Origin: Sinomonas sp. ASV322
GTDB lineage: Bacteria > Actinomycetota > Actinomycetes > Actinomycetales > Micrococcaceae
Direction: 5' to 3'
Length of the DNA: 64,000 nucleotides
Assembly: GCF_030908245.1 (NCBI RefSeq)
Contig: NZ_JAVFJJ010000005.1
Location: 62,001-126,000 of the forward strand
The notes under the pieces: model-generated
Seen by the model: only the letters and a program-made list of their open reading frames with translations
Database searches by the model: none
Told to the model about the DNA's origin: nothing
Part shown: one piece after another, positions 55,307-63,935 of the stretch
Position numbering within the stretch: the first letter of the stretch is position 1
Layout of the letters: every line of letters starts with the position of its first letter
Made by a program: the position numbers and the translations under genes

Positions 55307-56281
55307 ATGACCCGCCGCTTCGCCCTCACCGCCGCATTCGTCGCGCTGGCCCTCGTCTGGGGCGCTAGCTTCCTGCTCATCAAGGAATCTCTCGGGGCGT
55401 TCACACCGGGTCAGGTGACCGTGGGGCGGATCGTCCTCGGGGCTCTGACGCTGCGCACCATCATGGTCGTCACCGATCGGCCCTGGCCTCGCGAGCCCCG
55501 GTTCTGGGCTCACATGGCCGCCGTCGGAATCCTGCTCTGCGTCGCGCCATTCGGCCTCTACGCGTGGGCCGGCGAATCGCTCCCCTCGGGCCTCTCGGCG
55601 ATCCTCAACGCCTCGACGCCGCTCATGACCGCCCTCGCGACGGCCGCCGTCGTCCCGCTGGAAAGGCTCGCCCCGCGGCAGGCGATGGGGGTCGCGATAG
55701 GGGGTGCCGGCGTCGTCCTCGTCGTGGGGCCGTGGGGCCTCGCGGGGGACGCCATCGCGCCCGCCCTCGGCTCGCTCCCCGCCCAGCTCGCGTGCCTCGG
55801 CGCAACAGCGTGCTACGGGCTCGGGTTCGCGTACCTGCGGCGCTTCGTCGTCGGGCGCTATCGCTACGACGCCCTCAGCGTCTCAACCGTGCAGCTCACG
55901 ATGGCCGCCGCCGTTGCGCTCGTGTGCGCGCCCCTGCTCGGCGCGGTCGCGCCCCTGCAGTCGCCGAGCCTTGGGGCCGTCGGCGCGCTCGTGCTGCTCG
56001 GCGTCTTCGGCACAGGCATCGCATACATCTGGAACACCGCGATTGTGACGCAGTGGGGCGCCGTGGCGGCCTCGACGGTCACGTACCTGACCCCTCTCGT
56101 GGGCGTGGTTCTCGGGACCATGCTGCTGGGCGAAAGCCTGAGCTGGAACCAGCCGGTCGGGTGCCTTGTGGTGATCGCCGGCGTCGTCGCGGTGCATCGG
56201 AGCCGGGCCCGTACGACGGCGGTTCCCAGGCCTGCGGCCCGGCCGGAACCGGCGCTCGACGCCGCGGGCGCGCGCGGCTGA
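55307..56281 (+). CDS. EamA/DMT-superfamily exporter
   Basis: A 324-residue membrane protein with ten predicted helices in two EamA repeats: ALVWGASFLLIKESL with PGQVTVGRIVLGAL in the first and LGVFGTGIAYIWNTAIVTQWGAVAASTVTYLTPLVGVVLG in the second. Family members export amino acids or other metabolites; the substrate is unknown. The C-terminal ~30 residues are Ala/Pro/Arg-rich. It is divergent from and probably controlled by the LysR gene. Confidence 0.9.
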   Translation: MTRRFALTAAFVALALVWGASFLLIKESLGAFTPGQVTVGRIVLGALTLRTIMVVTDRPWPREPRFWAHMAAVGILLCVAPFGLYAWAGESLPSGLSAILNASTPLMTALATAAVVPLERLAPRQAMGVAIGGAGVVLVVGPWGLAGDAIAPALGSLPAQLACLGATACYGLGFAYLRRFVVGRYRYDALSVSTVQLTMAAAVALVCAPLLGAVAPLQSPSLGAVGALVLLGVFGTGIAYIWNTAIVTQWGAVAASTVTYLTPLVGVVLGTMLLGESLSWNQPVGCLVVIAGVVAVHRSRARTTAVPRPAARPEPALDAAGARG

Positions 56282-56347
56282 CGGCGCGGCCGAGGGATCG
56301 GGGCTGGCGACCGAAGGGATGTGCGGCGGCCCGCGCCCGCGTCACCG

Positions 56348-57250
56348 TCAGCTGACAGGCGCGAGGACGATGTCGAACGTGGTGCGGGCCCAGTCACCGC
56401 TGAGGACGCGCCCGTCGGGGGTGGGGGTCCCCGCGAGCTGGGTGTGGAAGGGCTTGATGAGGGAGTCCTTGACACCGAAGACCGAGTCGCCCGCAACGAG
56501 CTGGGGGTCGCCCTCGACGAAGATGTGCGTGACGAGGGTGCGCAGGTTCGGCGCGGTGACCATGAAGTGCAGGTGCGCGCAGCGGAGTGGGGATCGCCCG
56601 ACGGCGGCGAGCAGCTTCCCGACCGGTCCGTCGTGTGGGATCGGATACGGGGTCGGTGTGATCCCCCAGAATGCGTATCGGCCCTCGTCGTCCGCGAAGA
56701 GGTGTGCACGCCCGGCGACCCTGCCGTCGGCGTACTGAACGTCGTAGAAGCCCTCGTCGTCGGCCTCCCACACCTCGATGCGGGCGCCCGGCACCGGGTT
56801 TCCGTCGGTGTCGCTGACAGTTCCGTCGACCCAGCAGGGCTGGCCGTGAGCGCTCCCGGCGATGTCCCCGCCGATCGGGATCTCGGGGGCGTCCTCGAGG
56901 AAGAACGGTCCGAACACGGTGGCCTCCGTGGCGTCCCCGTGGGTCTTGTTGTTGACGTTGACGGTCTGCATCGAGAGGCCGAAGACGTCGGAGAGCAGGA
57001 TGAACTCCTGGCGCTTGTCATCGGTCAGGTGCCCCGTCTCGGTGAGGAACCTGATCGCGGCGTTCCACTCTTCCTCGGTCAGGCGCACCTCGCGGACGAA
57101 CGCGTGAAGGTGTCTGGTCAGGGCATCCAGCAGCTGGCGGAGCCTCGGGTTTTGGGTGTCACCGAACGACGCGACAACACGGTCGGTCAGGGCCTGCTCG
57201 ATCTTGGCCTGCTCCCCCGAGACGGTCGCGGCGGTGGTGTCATCGGTCAT
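56348..57250 (-). CDS. Intradiol dioxygenase, hydroxyquinol 1,2-dioxygenase type
   Basis: It cleaves hydroxyquinol (benzene-1,2,4-triol) between the ortho hydroxyls to maleylacetate. The 300-residue protein has an N-terminal dioxygenase helical domain and the intradiol core with the four Fe(III) ligands: Tyr169 (EGFYD), Tyr202 (PYPIP), His226 and His228 (RCAHLHFMV). Hydroxyquinol rather than catechol is inferred from the adjacent maleylacetate reductase. It is the last gene of a four-gene minus-strand operon, 21 bases after the reductase. Confidence 0.9.
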   Translation of the reverse strand: MTDDTTAATVSGEQAKIEQALTDRVVASFGDTQNPRLRQLLDALTRHLHAFVREVRLTEEEWNAAIRFLTETGHLTDDKRQEFILLSDVFGLSMQTVNVNNKTHGDATEATVFGPFFLEDAPEIPIGGDIAGSAHGQPCWVDGTVSDTDGNPVPGARIEVWEADDEGFYDVQYADGRVAGRAHLFADDEGRYAFWGITPTPYPIPHDGPVGKLLAAVGRSPLRCAHLHFMVTAPNLRTLVTHIFVEGDPQLVAGDSVFGVKDSLIKPFHTQLAGTPTPDGRVLSGDWARTTFDIVLAPVS

Positions 57251-57271
57251 GGCGGTCTCGTCCTTCGGTGG

Positions 57272-58363
57272 TCAGTCGGCGTTCTCGGCGAACGTCTGGG
57301 GGCTCTCCCCGGCCAGGGCCGCAGTCAGGAGGGCGGTCAGGTTCGCGGCCGTGACGGGGCGGGGATTGGAGGCCGGGATGGCAGGCAGCGCCACGGCCGC
57401 AGCCTCGGCGATGTCGCCCTCGGTGAACCCGTAGTCGGCCAGCGCCTTTGGGGCGTCGAGCTTCTCTCGCAGGGATTGGAGGCCCCCGAGCGCGTCGGCG
57501 GCGCCGAAGGCGGCCGCGATCCTGGCTGCCGCCTCGGGGGCGGCCGGGGCGTTGAACGCGAGCACGTACGGCAGCACGGTCGCGTGGGTCTGGGCGTGGG
57601 GGAGGTTGAACGTGCCTCCCAGCACATGGCAGATCTTGTGATGCATGCCAGACCCGGCGGAGGCGAACGCGACCGCGGACAAGTAGGCCCCGTACAAGGC
57701 CAGTTCCCGCCCGGTCAGGTCGGACGGCTCCGTCGCGATGGCCGGCAGGCCTGCGGCCAGGGCGCGGATGCCTTCGGCGGCCATGGCGGAGTTGATCGGG
57801 TCCGCCCGGGGCGCCCACATCGAGTCCACGCAGTGCGCGATCCCGTTCAAGCCGGACGCCACGGAAAGGCCGACGGGGAGGGACAGGGTCAGCTTCGCGT
57901 CGTACACCACGGTCACCGGCAGGACGCGGTCGTCCACCCCGGTCCGTTTGCGTGCCCCCTCGGTCAGGCCCCACACGTTGGTCGCCTCCGATCCCGCATA
58001 GGTAGTCGGGACCGCAACGATCGGGATTCCGGTGGTCAGCGCGACGGCCTTGGCAAGACCCGTCGTCGAGCCCCCTCCCACGGAGACGATGAGGTCGATG
58101 CCGCGCTCTTCGGCGGCGGCCCGCGCGTCGTCGGCGGCCTTGGCCGGCACGTGCATGACGACGTCGCTGTGCACGTACGCGACCTCGATCCCCGCCGCCG
58201 CTCCCTGGGCGATCTCGGCCTCTTGAGCTGCGGCGATGACCATCACCCGCTTCGCGCCGAGGTGCCCGACGGCAGCGGCCACGTGCTCGGCGGCCCTCCC
58301 CGACCCGAACAGCACCCGCTGTCCCAGGGTCACATGGTCAAAGGCAAGTGGTGAGTGGCTCAC
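57272..58363 (-). CDS. Maleylacetate reductase
   Basis: It reduces maleylacetate to 3-oxoadipate with NAD(P)H. The 363-residue iron-type alcohol dehydrogenase shows FGSGRAAEHVA, VSVGGGSTTGLAKAVAL, VPTTYAGSEATNVWGLTE, and the metal/active region SGMHHKICHVLGGTFNLPHAQTHA. GTG 58363 overlaps the stop of the upstream hydrolase gene by 4 bases. It supplies the step after hydroxyquinol cleavage. Confidence 0.93.
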   Translation of the reverse strand: MSHSPLAFDHVTLGQRVLFGSGRAAEHVAAAVGHLGAKRVMVIAAAQEAEIAQGAAAGIEVAYVHSDVVMHVPAKAADDARAAAEERGIDLIVSVGGGSTTGLAKAVALTTGIPIVAVPTTYAGSEATNVWGLTEGARKRTGVDDRVLPVTVVYDAKLTLSLPVGLSVASGLNGIAHCVDSMWAPRADPINSAMAAEGIRALAAGLPAIATEPSDLTGRELALYGAYLSAVAFASAGSGMHHKICHVLGGTFNLPHAQTHATVLPYVLAFNAPAAPEAAARIAAAFGAADALGGLQSLREKLDAPKALADYGFTEGDIAEAAAVALPAIPASNPRPVTAANLTALLTAALAGESPQTFAENAD

Positions 58364-59454
58364 GCTTCTGTTTCTCCTTCTCGGCTGAGGACGTCGGCAA
58401 ACCAGTCCGCGACGGAGGCGGTGCGCTCGGTCGAGTGGTTGTAGATGGTGTGTTCACCGTCGTCCCAGACCCGGAGGGTGCCGTCGCTCGCAGCGTCGAG
58501 GAAGGGCTGCTGGTCCTCGAGGCTGATGAGCGGGTCTGCGCCGCCGTGGAGCACCAGGAGGGGGCATTCGATCCGGTCGCCGCGCATGAGGGCGAGACGA
58601 TCGAAGTTGTCTTGGACGGTGGAAGGGTCGTCGCTCCCGAGCATCGCGAAAGCCTGCTCTCGGAAGGCGCGGAAGGGAAGGAGCACCGGGCGGGCGGGGG
58701 CGCCGTTGACGCACACCGCGCCGACGCGGGCATCCGAGGCCGCGGTCGTGGCGGCGTAGAGCCCACCCATGCTGTTGCCCCACAGGCCTACTCCCGGGCC
58801 CATGCCACGGGCCAGCACCTCGCCGACGAACGCGGAGTACGCCGCACGGACGTCCACGTCGAGGAGAACGCCGCCTTCGAGGCGCGTGGCGCCCTGCCCC
58901 GGTCCTTCGGCGAGCAGCGCCGCGAGCCCTCGGCGGTTGAGCTCGTCGGCCTGGCGGAGATACGCCGCGCCCCAACCGCTCTGCCCGCCGAAAACCACGA
59001 CCGTGCCACGCACCGGAGCGTCGGGGGCAACGAGCCACCCGAACATCCGGCCGGCCCCGAACGGGACCTCGACCCGTTCCCAGGTTCGAGCCTGCAGCCG
59101 CCCGGCCGAGGCGACCGCCTGGTCGAAAAGCGCGTACAGGGCACGCTTGCGGGGGACGTCGAAGCTGTGGGCCATCTGAGCGAAGAGGAAGCACGCCGCG
59201 CCGGCGCGATACGACTGCACTGCCGTGACGGCGTGCCCAGCCGATTCGGCTTCACGCCCTGTGGCCATCCGCTGCGACCCCAGCTGTTCGGCCGCGTCGT
59301 CCCACGCGACCCCCTCGCCGGTGAGCCGCTGCAGGCCGAGCAGGTCCGCGTAGTCCATGCCGCAGTCGAGCAGGCGCGTCGGGCCCATGGCCCGCCAGAG
59401 GGCGTCAGTGGGAGGAATGCCCGTCGATGTGCCCGCGGAGGGCGCGGCGCTCAC
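58360..59454 (-). CDS. Alpha/beta hydrolase, probable C-C bond hydrolase of the DHPON hydrolase type
   Basis: A 364-residue hydrolase with an N-terminal helical cap and a catalytic core whose triad is visible: Ser228 in GNSMGG, Asp307 in HGGADPLIS and His335 in DDGEHTIYN. Length, cap and triad layout resemble 2,6-dihydroxypseudooxynicotine hydrolase of the Arthrobacter nicotine pathway, which cleaves the bond between an aromatic ring and a side-chain carbonyl. In this operon an acylated di- or trihydroxybenzene is a likely substrate. It overlaps both neighbours by 4 bases. Confidence 0.82.
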   Translation of the reverse strand: MSAAPSAGTSTGIPPTDALWRAMGPTRLLDCGMDYADLLGLQRLTGEGVAWDDAAEQLGSQRMATGREAESAGHAVTAVQSYRAGAACFLFAQMAHSFDVPRKRALYALFDQAVASAGRLQARTWERVEVPFGAGRMFGWLVAPDAPVRGTVVVFGGQSGWGAAYLRQADELNRRGLAALLAEGPGQGATRLEGGVLLDVDVRAAYSAFVGEVLARGMGPGVGLWGNSMGGLYAATTAASDARVGAVCVNGAPARPVLLPFRAFREQAFAMLGSDDPSTVQDNFDRLALMRGDRIECPLLVLHGGADPLISLEDQQPFLDAASDGTLRVWDDGEHTIYNHSTERTASVADWFADVLSREGETEA

Positions 59455-61040
59455 ACGAGCTCCTTCGCCGGGAGCCAGGCGAGGCGCGCCTTGAGCTCGT
59501 CGAGGGCCGCCGGGAGCTCTGCGAGCTTTCCGGCCCAGAACAGGTGGTAGTCCGGGCGGCCGATGAAGGCCTCGATCCCGTGCTGGTCGAAGTAGCCCGC
59601 ATAGGTGCCACGGACGTCGTCGACCGAGTCGACCGCGCCCGGCTGCACGGTGGCGATCGCGGCGCCGAGCTCAGCGAGGAACTGCCGCTGCACCGAGGTG
59701 AGCACGGCGCAAGTGTCGCGGGCACTGACGACTGAGAAGCCGCGGCCGACGACGTCGTCGAAGAGGCCCTCCCGCCCGTTCCGACGCACGACGCCCTGCG
59801 GCGCCAGGGTGCCGGCGAGGCCGCTTGGCCTGCCCTCGCCGTCGTGCTGGATGACCCCGGCCACGATGGTCGGGAACGGCGGTGGCGGCGGCACACTGCC
59901 GGTGCGGAACGCCTCATCTCGGAGCCTAGCCTCGACCGGGTCGTGGGTATTGGCCACCTTGCCCAGCGCCGTCGAGATCTCGGTGATCGCCGTGGCATGG
60001 GGTCGGCGCTCGGCCTCGTACGTGTCGAGCAGGCTGTCATCCGCCTTGCCGCGGAGTACCAGATCGAGCTTCCAGCCGAGCGTGATCCCGTCGCGCATGC
60101 CCGAGCACGCTCCCTGGCCCATGTACGGCGGGGTGGTGTGCGCGGCATCGCCGGCGAGGAAGACGCGGCCCTGCCTCCACCGCTCGGCAATGCGGCCTTG
60201 GAAGGTGTAGACGACCTGGCGCAGGATCTTCACATCCTCGGGACCGAGGCCGTGCGTCTCCCGCAGCCACTGCCACGCGAACTCCCGGTCCTCGAACCGG
60301 TCCTGGTCTTCGCCCTTCAGGACTGCGAGTTCGAAGCGCTGCCGGCTCCGACCGATCGGCATGTACATGTGCCCACGCTTCGGATCACAGAACTGGGTGA
60401 CCTTCATGAAGCGCTCGGGCAGCTCCCGCAGCCTCTCGGTGTCGATGTTGAGCCAGCGGTCGTCCACGCCGTTGTCGCTCCGCTCGATGCCGAGGGTGGC
60501 CCGCACGAGGCTGCCGGCACCGTCGGCACCGACGAGGTACTTGGCTGTGACCGTGCGCTCCTCATCCGAGTGCGACCACTGGCCAGTTCGGTCCTTGGTC
60601 CAGGGCCGGGCGGTGACCTGCACGCCGTCGTCCGCCGCACGGACGTTGACGACCGCCCATCCCTGGTTGACCTCGACATGGCCCGTCGCCAGGACCTGCT
60701 GATGGATGGCGTCCTCGATGTCCGGCTGGTACATCGAGATATGCGCCGGGTGCCCGCATGACTCGCCGCGCCAGTCGAGCTCGATGAGAAGTTCGCCCTC
60801 ACCACTGAAGTAGCGGTAATCCGGGATCGGGTATGCGTCCCGGAGGGCGTGCCCGAGGTCACCGACGCTCGCGATGATTCGGGCGGTCTCGCCGTCGATG
60901 TGGGTGAGTCGGGGCAGGCCGTAGAGACCTGGCCAGCGCTCGAAGACCACAACCTTGTGGCCCGCCTTCCCCAGCAGTGACGCGAGCACGAGCCCCGTGG
61001 GTCCGTAGCCGACGACCGCAACGTCGTAATCGTGGTCCAT
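59451..61040 (-). CDS. FAD-dependent aromatic hydroxylase (MhpA/PheA type)
   Basis: A 529-residue class A flavoprotein monooxygenase: N-terminal FAD site VAVVGYGPTGLVLASLLGKAGHKVVVFER, the middle VGADGAGSLVRATLG (DG motif), FLAGDAAHTTPPYMGQGACSGMRDGITLGWKL (GD motif), and a C-terminal thioredoxin-like domain. It resembles 3-(3-hydroxyphenyl)propionate hydroxylase and resorcinol hydroxylases. In the operon it would add the hydroxyl that makes a hydroxyquinol-type ring. ATG 61040 has AAGGGAG 7 bases upstream, and an inverted repeat just upstream. Confidence 0.88.
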   Translation of the reverse strand: MDHDYDVAVVGYGPTGLVLASLLGKAGHKVVVFERWPGLYGLPRLTHIDGETARIIASVGDLGHALRDAYPIPDYRYFSGEGELLIELDWRGESCGHPAHISMYQPDIEDAIHQQVLATGHVEVNQGWAVVNVRAADDGVQVTARPWTKDRTGQWSHSDEERTVTAKYLVGADGAGSLVRATLGIERSDNGVDDRWLNIDTERLRELPERFMKVTQFCDPKRGHMYMPIGRSRQRFELAVLKGEDQDRFEDREFAWQWLRETHGLGPEDVKILRQVVYTFQGRIAERWRQGRVFLAGDAAHTTPPYMGQGACSGMRDGITLGWKLDLVLRGKADDSLLDTYEAERRPHATAITEISTALGKVANTHDPVEARLRDEAFRTGSVPPPPPFPTIVAGVIQHDGEGRPSGLAGTLAPQGVVRRNGREGLFDDVVGRGFSVVSARDTCAVLTSVQRQFLAELGAAIATVQPGAVDSVDDVRGTYAGYFDQHGIEAFIGRPDYHLFWAGKLAELPAALDELKARLAWLPAKELV

Positions 61041-61052
61041 AACCTAACTCCC

Positions 61053-61067
61053 TTGTCGATTGGACAA
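61053..61067. promoter_or_regulatory. Putative operator of the aromatic operon
   Basis: TTGTC-GATTG-GACAA is a perfect 5-bp inverted repeat 12 bases before the first gene of the operon, overlapping the ribosome-site approach. Its position suggests repression. It need not belong to the AraC protein encoded upstream. Confidence 0.45.
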
Positions 61068-61159
61068 AAGTGACGTTAGACACAGCCAGTTACGGACGCG
61101 ATCCGATATGCGACGGGTTGATCCGAGCGGCGACAGAACCTTGTGGCGGGAGGTCCAGA

Positions 61160-62197
61160 TCAGGAACGAAGCGTCACGGACGGCGGCACGCCGTAGCGCT
61201 GCTGGTAGGCAGCCGCGAACCGCCCCAGATGGCTGAAGCCGCAGCCGAGCGCGATGTCCGCGACCGTGTTTCCGTCGCCCGGCGTGGCCGCACGCAGAGC
61301 GTCGTGGACGCGCGCGAGACGAACCTGCATGACAAACTCCCGCGGACTCACGCCGACGTGCTCCTGGAAGTGGCGCTGCAGCGAGCGAGGGCTCACTCCG
61401 ACGGCAAGAGCGAGCCGTTCAATCGAGAGATCCGACTCGGGTTCCAGTTCGATGAGGTCGATCGCCTTCTTGAGAGGTGCGGGCCGGTGCGCCCTCTCCT
61501 GCCGGGCAGCGAGCTGCTCGGAGTAGTTGTGCGGCTGGGCCAAAAGCAGGCCAGTCATGAGGAACGACGACCACGGGTTGGACTCGGTGGGCGTGCTCCC
61601 CAGGCCCATCGGCTCGTCGAGGTCACTGGCCAGCAGCCGCACCGCCTGCTCCCACGAGCGGGCCGCCGGGAGGCTCAGGTCCATGGCCGGGCGGAACCGA
61701 AGGGGCGCCGCGATCGGCCGGTCCAGCAGCCCCTCGAGATGCCGCTCGAGAGCGAAACGCTCGATGCGCACGTGCATCTGGCGATAGTCCTCGCTCAAGT
61801 GCATGGCCACTTTCGTGTGCGGCGAGATGATCCCTGCTGTGCCCGGGGAGACGATGACCTCGTCGTCTCCGCAGACGATCCGGTTGTGGCCGCCCCACGA
61901 CATGTTCACGTCGTAGTAGTCGACCTGTTCGGTCAGCCGCACGCCGAGTTCGGCGCCGCGATGGTCTGCGTACACGAGCGTGAGCGACCCGAGCGACGCG
62001 GCGGCCACGTCCGTCCGGACCCCAGCCCCACCGTGTCCCAATGGCTCTGACCGGTGGGGACTGAGATAGCGCGACACACAGTCCCTCATGGCATCGAGGT
62101 CGGCCTCGTGCAGGAGCGAGAAGCGCTCCAGCACCCCGATTCTCCCTGTCACGCCGGACTCCTGGCTCACAATTGGCGCGTCAACTGACGCCATCAT
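61160..62197 (-). CDS. AraC-family regulator of the aromatic operon
   Basis: About 345 residues: an N-terminal AraC_binding_2-like sensing domain and a C-terminal AraC double helix-turn-helix (LSIERLALAVGVSPRSLQRHFQEHVGVSPREFVMQVRLARVHDALR, then VADIALGCGFSHLGRFAAAYQQRYGVPPS). This type is found next to aromatic monooxygenase genes (NphR-like). ATG 62197 limits overlap with the sigma-factor gene to 17 bases; ATG 62245 would add 16 residues and overlap by 65. It lies immediately upstream of the operon in the same direction. Confidence 0.83.
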   Translation of the reverse strand: MMASVDAPIVSQESGVTGRIGVLERFSLLHEADLDAMRDCVSRYLSPHRSEPLGHGGAGVRTDVAAASLGSLTLVYADHRGAELGVRLTEQVDYYDVNMSWGGHNRIVCGDDEVIVSPGTAGIISPHTKVAMHLSEDYRQMHVRIERFALERHLEGLLDRPIAAPLRFRPAMDLSLPAARSWEQAVRLLASDLDEPMGLGSTPTESNPWSSFLMTGLLLAQPHNYSEQLAARQERAHRPAPLKKAIDLIELEPESDLSIERLALAVGVSPRSLQRHFQEHVGVSPREFVMQVRLARVHDALRAATPGDGNTVADIALGCGFSHLGRFAAAYQQRYGVPPSVTLRS

Positions 62198-63533
62198 GGT
62201 ACCGCCGCGGACCGCGGGCAACGCCTGATGCGGCGCCGAATCCATCGACCACCGCGCCTGACCGAGGCTCGCCCCTCGTCATCTTTGCTGGGCCGCTGCA
62301 CCACCCCAGCTGGTCCCGGCGACGGGTCAGAAAGACGGTCTCGGCGGCATTGCCCGCGAGCTCGATGGCGCGGTCGTAGGCCGTGAGCGACTCGTGACTG
62401 CGTCCCAGCCTGCGCAGCAGGTCGGCGCGCGCGGCATGGTAGGCGCGGTAGCCGGACAGCGTGTCCCCGAGGCGGTCGACGACGGCGAGCGCCACCTCCG
62501 GGCCGTCGAGCTCGGCGACGGCGACCGCGCGATTGAGGGCGATGATCGGCGAGGGATCGAGGCGTACGAGCTGGTCGTAGAGCGCCACGATCTGCGACCA
62601 GTCGGTATCGCCGACTTCGCGCGCAGAGGTGTGGACCGCGTTGATCGCGGCGAGAATCTGGTAGCGGCCAGGCGCCACCCCCGAGGCCAGCCGCTCGCGC
62701 ACGAGCCGATGGCCCTCTGCGATGAGCGCCCCGTCCCACAGACCGCGGTCCTGCTCGCCGAGCGGGACCAACTCGCCGCGCGCCGAAACCCGGGCCGCGT
62801 GACGGGCCTCGATGAGAAGCATGAGCGCGAGCAGCCCGGCCACCTCGCCGTCGTCCGGCATGAGGGCGCGGATCAGTCGGGTGAGCCGGATCGCCTCGGC
62901 GGTCAGGTCGGGGCGCACGGGATCGGTGTCGGGGCCACTCGCGAGGTAGCCCTCGTTGAACACGAGGAAGAGGACGGCGAGCACGCCAGAGACCCGGGCC
63001 GGCAGATCCTCCGCGGACGGGACTCTGTAAGGAATGCGCGCCGCCTTGATCTTCGCCTTCGCGCGGGTAATCCGCCGCCCCATGGCGTCCTCCTGCACGA
63101 GGAAGGCCCGCGCGATCTCAGGCATGGTCAGGCCACCCACCATGCGGAGCGTAAGCGCCGTGCGCGCCTCCATCGCGAGCGCGGGGTGACAGCACGTGAA
63201 GATCAGCCTGAGCCGCTGGTCCTCGATGGCGCCGAGAGGCTCGGGAGGGTCGTCGTCGTGCAACGCGAGCGCCTCCCTCTGCTTGTCGTCGCGCTTGTTC
63301 TCGCGCCGGATCCGGTCGATGGCCTTGCGATTCGCCGTGGTGGTGAGCCAGGCACCTGGGTTGGGCGGCACGCCGTCGGCCGGCCACCGCTCGACGGCGG
63401 TCGCGAACGCCTCCGCAGCAGCCTCCTCGGCGAGGTCGAGGTCGCCGAAACGCCGCGTCAGGGTGGCGACCACCCGCGCCCACTCCTCGCGGTGGGCTCG
63501 GGTGATCGCCTCCCGCGCATCGCTCGCACTCAC
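62181..63533 (-). CDS. ECF42-type RNA polymerase sigma factor
   Basis: An ECF sigma factor with sigma2 (DLDLAEEAAAEAFATAVERWPADGVPPNPGAWLTTTANRKAIDRIRRE) and sigma4 (LTLRMVGGLTMPEIARAFLVQEDAMGRRITRAKAKI) domains, then a C-terminal TPR-like extension (DUF6596 and helical repeats) to about residue 405, the ECF42 architecture. GTG 63533 overlaps the YCII gene by 4 bases. After the usual end (VFLTRRRDQLG) about 40 further residues rich in Gly/Ala/Arg are read and run into the AraC gene, which suggests the original stop was lost at a rearrangement. Confidence 0.9.
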   Translation of the reverse strand: MSASDAREAITRAHREEWARVVATLTRRFGDLDLAEEAAAEAFATAVERWPADGVPPNPGAWLTTTANRKAIDRIRRENKRDDKQREALALHDDDPPEPLGAIEDQRLRLIFTCCHPALAMEARTALTLRMVGGLTMPEIARAFLVQEDAMGRRITRAKAKIKAARIPYRVPSAEDLPARVSGVLAVLFLVFNEGYLASGPDTDPVRPDLTAEAIRLTRLIRALMPDDGEVAGLLALMLLIEARHAARVSARGELVPLGEQDRGLWDGALIAEGHRLVRERLASGVAPGRYQILAAINAVHTSAREVGDTDWSQIVALYDQLVRLDPSPIIALNRAVAVAELDGPEVALAVVDRLGDTLSGYRAYHAARADLLRRLGRSHESLTAYDRAIELAGNAAETVFLTRRRDQLGWCSGPAKMTRGEPRSGAVVDGFGAASGVARGPRRYHDGVS

Positions 63534-63853
63534 AGGAACGGCCGCACCTCGACCTTCCGGTTGCAGGCCTTCGACCCTTCGGCGGCGAGCTTGAGCGCGA
63601 CGTCGAGGTCGGGCGCCTCAAGGATCCAGAAGCCGACGATGTACTCCTTCGTCTCGACGAAGGGCCCGTCGGTGAACACCGGCGCCTCGCCGCGGTTGTC
63701 GAGGACGGTCGCCATGTCCGGCCCCCCGAGTCCGCCGGCGAACACCCAATAGCCGTCGGCGATGAGCTGCTCATTGAACACGTCGATGGCGGCCTGCTCG
63801 CTGTCGGTCGCGAGGTCAGAGCTGTCATTGATCACGGAAACCAGGTACTGCAT
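63530..63853 (-). CDS. YCII/DGPF-domain protein, partner of the ECF42 sigma factor
   Basis: A 107-residue YCII-related (DGPF) protein: MQYLVSVINDSSD at the start and the name-giving FTDGPFVETKEYIVGFWILEAPDLDVAL. DGPF genes accompany ECF42 sigma genes very regularly and are their usual targets; the biochemical role is unknown. ATG 63853 has AAGGGAG upstream; the stop overlaps the sigma start (GTGA). Confidence 0.92.
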   Translation of the reverse strand: MQYLVSVINDSSDLATDSEQAAIDVFNEQLIADGYWVFAGGLGGPDMATVLDNRGEAPVFTDGPFVETKEYIVGFWILEAPDLDVALKLAAEGSKACNRKVEVRPFL

Positions 63854-63907
63854 GTCGGTTCTCCCTTCGGTTGGGGGACACCCCGCGTGGGCGGCCGCTC
63901 ACCCATG

Positions 63908-63935
63908 CAACGAACAGCCCCGCGCCAATCCGACA
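63908..63935 (-). promoter_or_regulatory. Possible ECF42-dependent promoter
   Basis: On the minus strand TGTCGG (63935-63930) is followed after about 17 bases by CGTTG (63912-63908), some 55 bases before the YCII start. ECF42 promoters are known to carry a TGTCG-type -35, so autoregulation is plausible. Confidence 0.4.
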
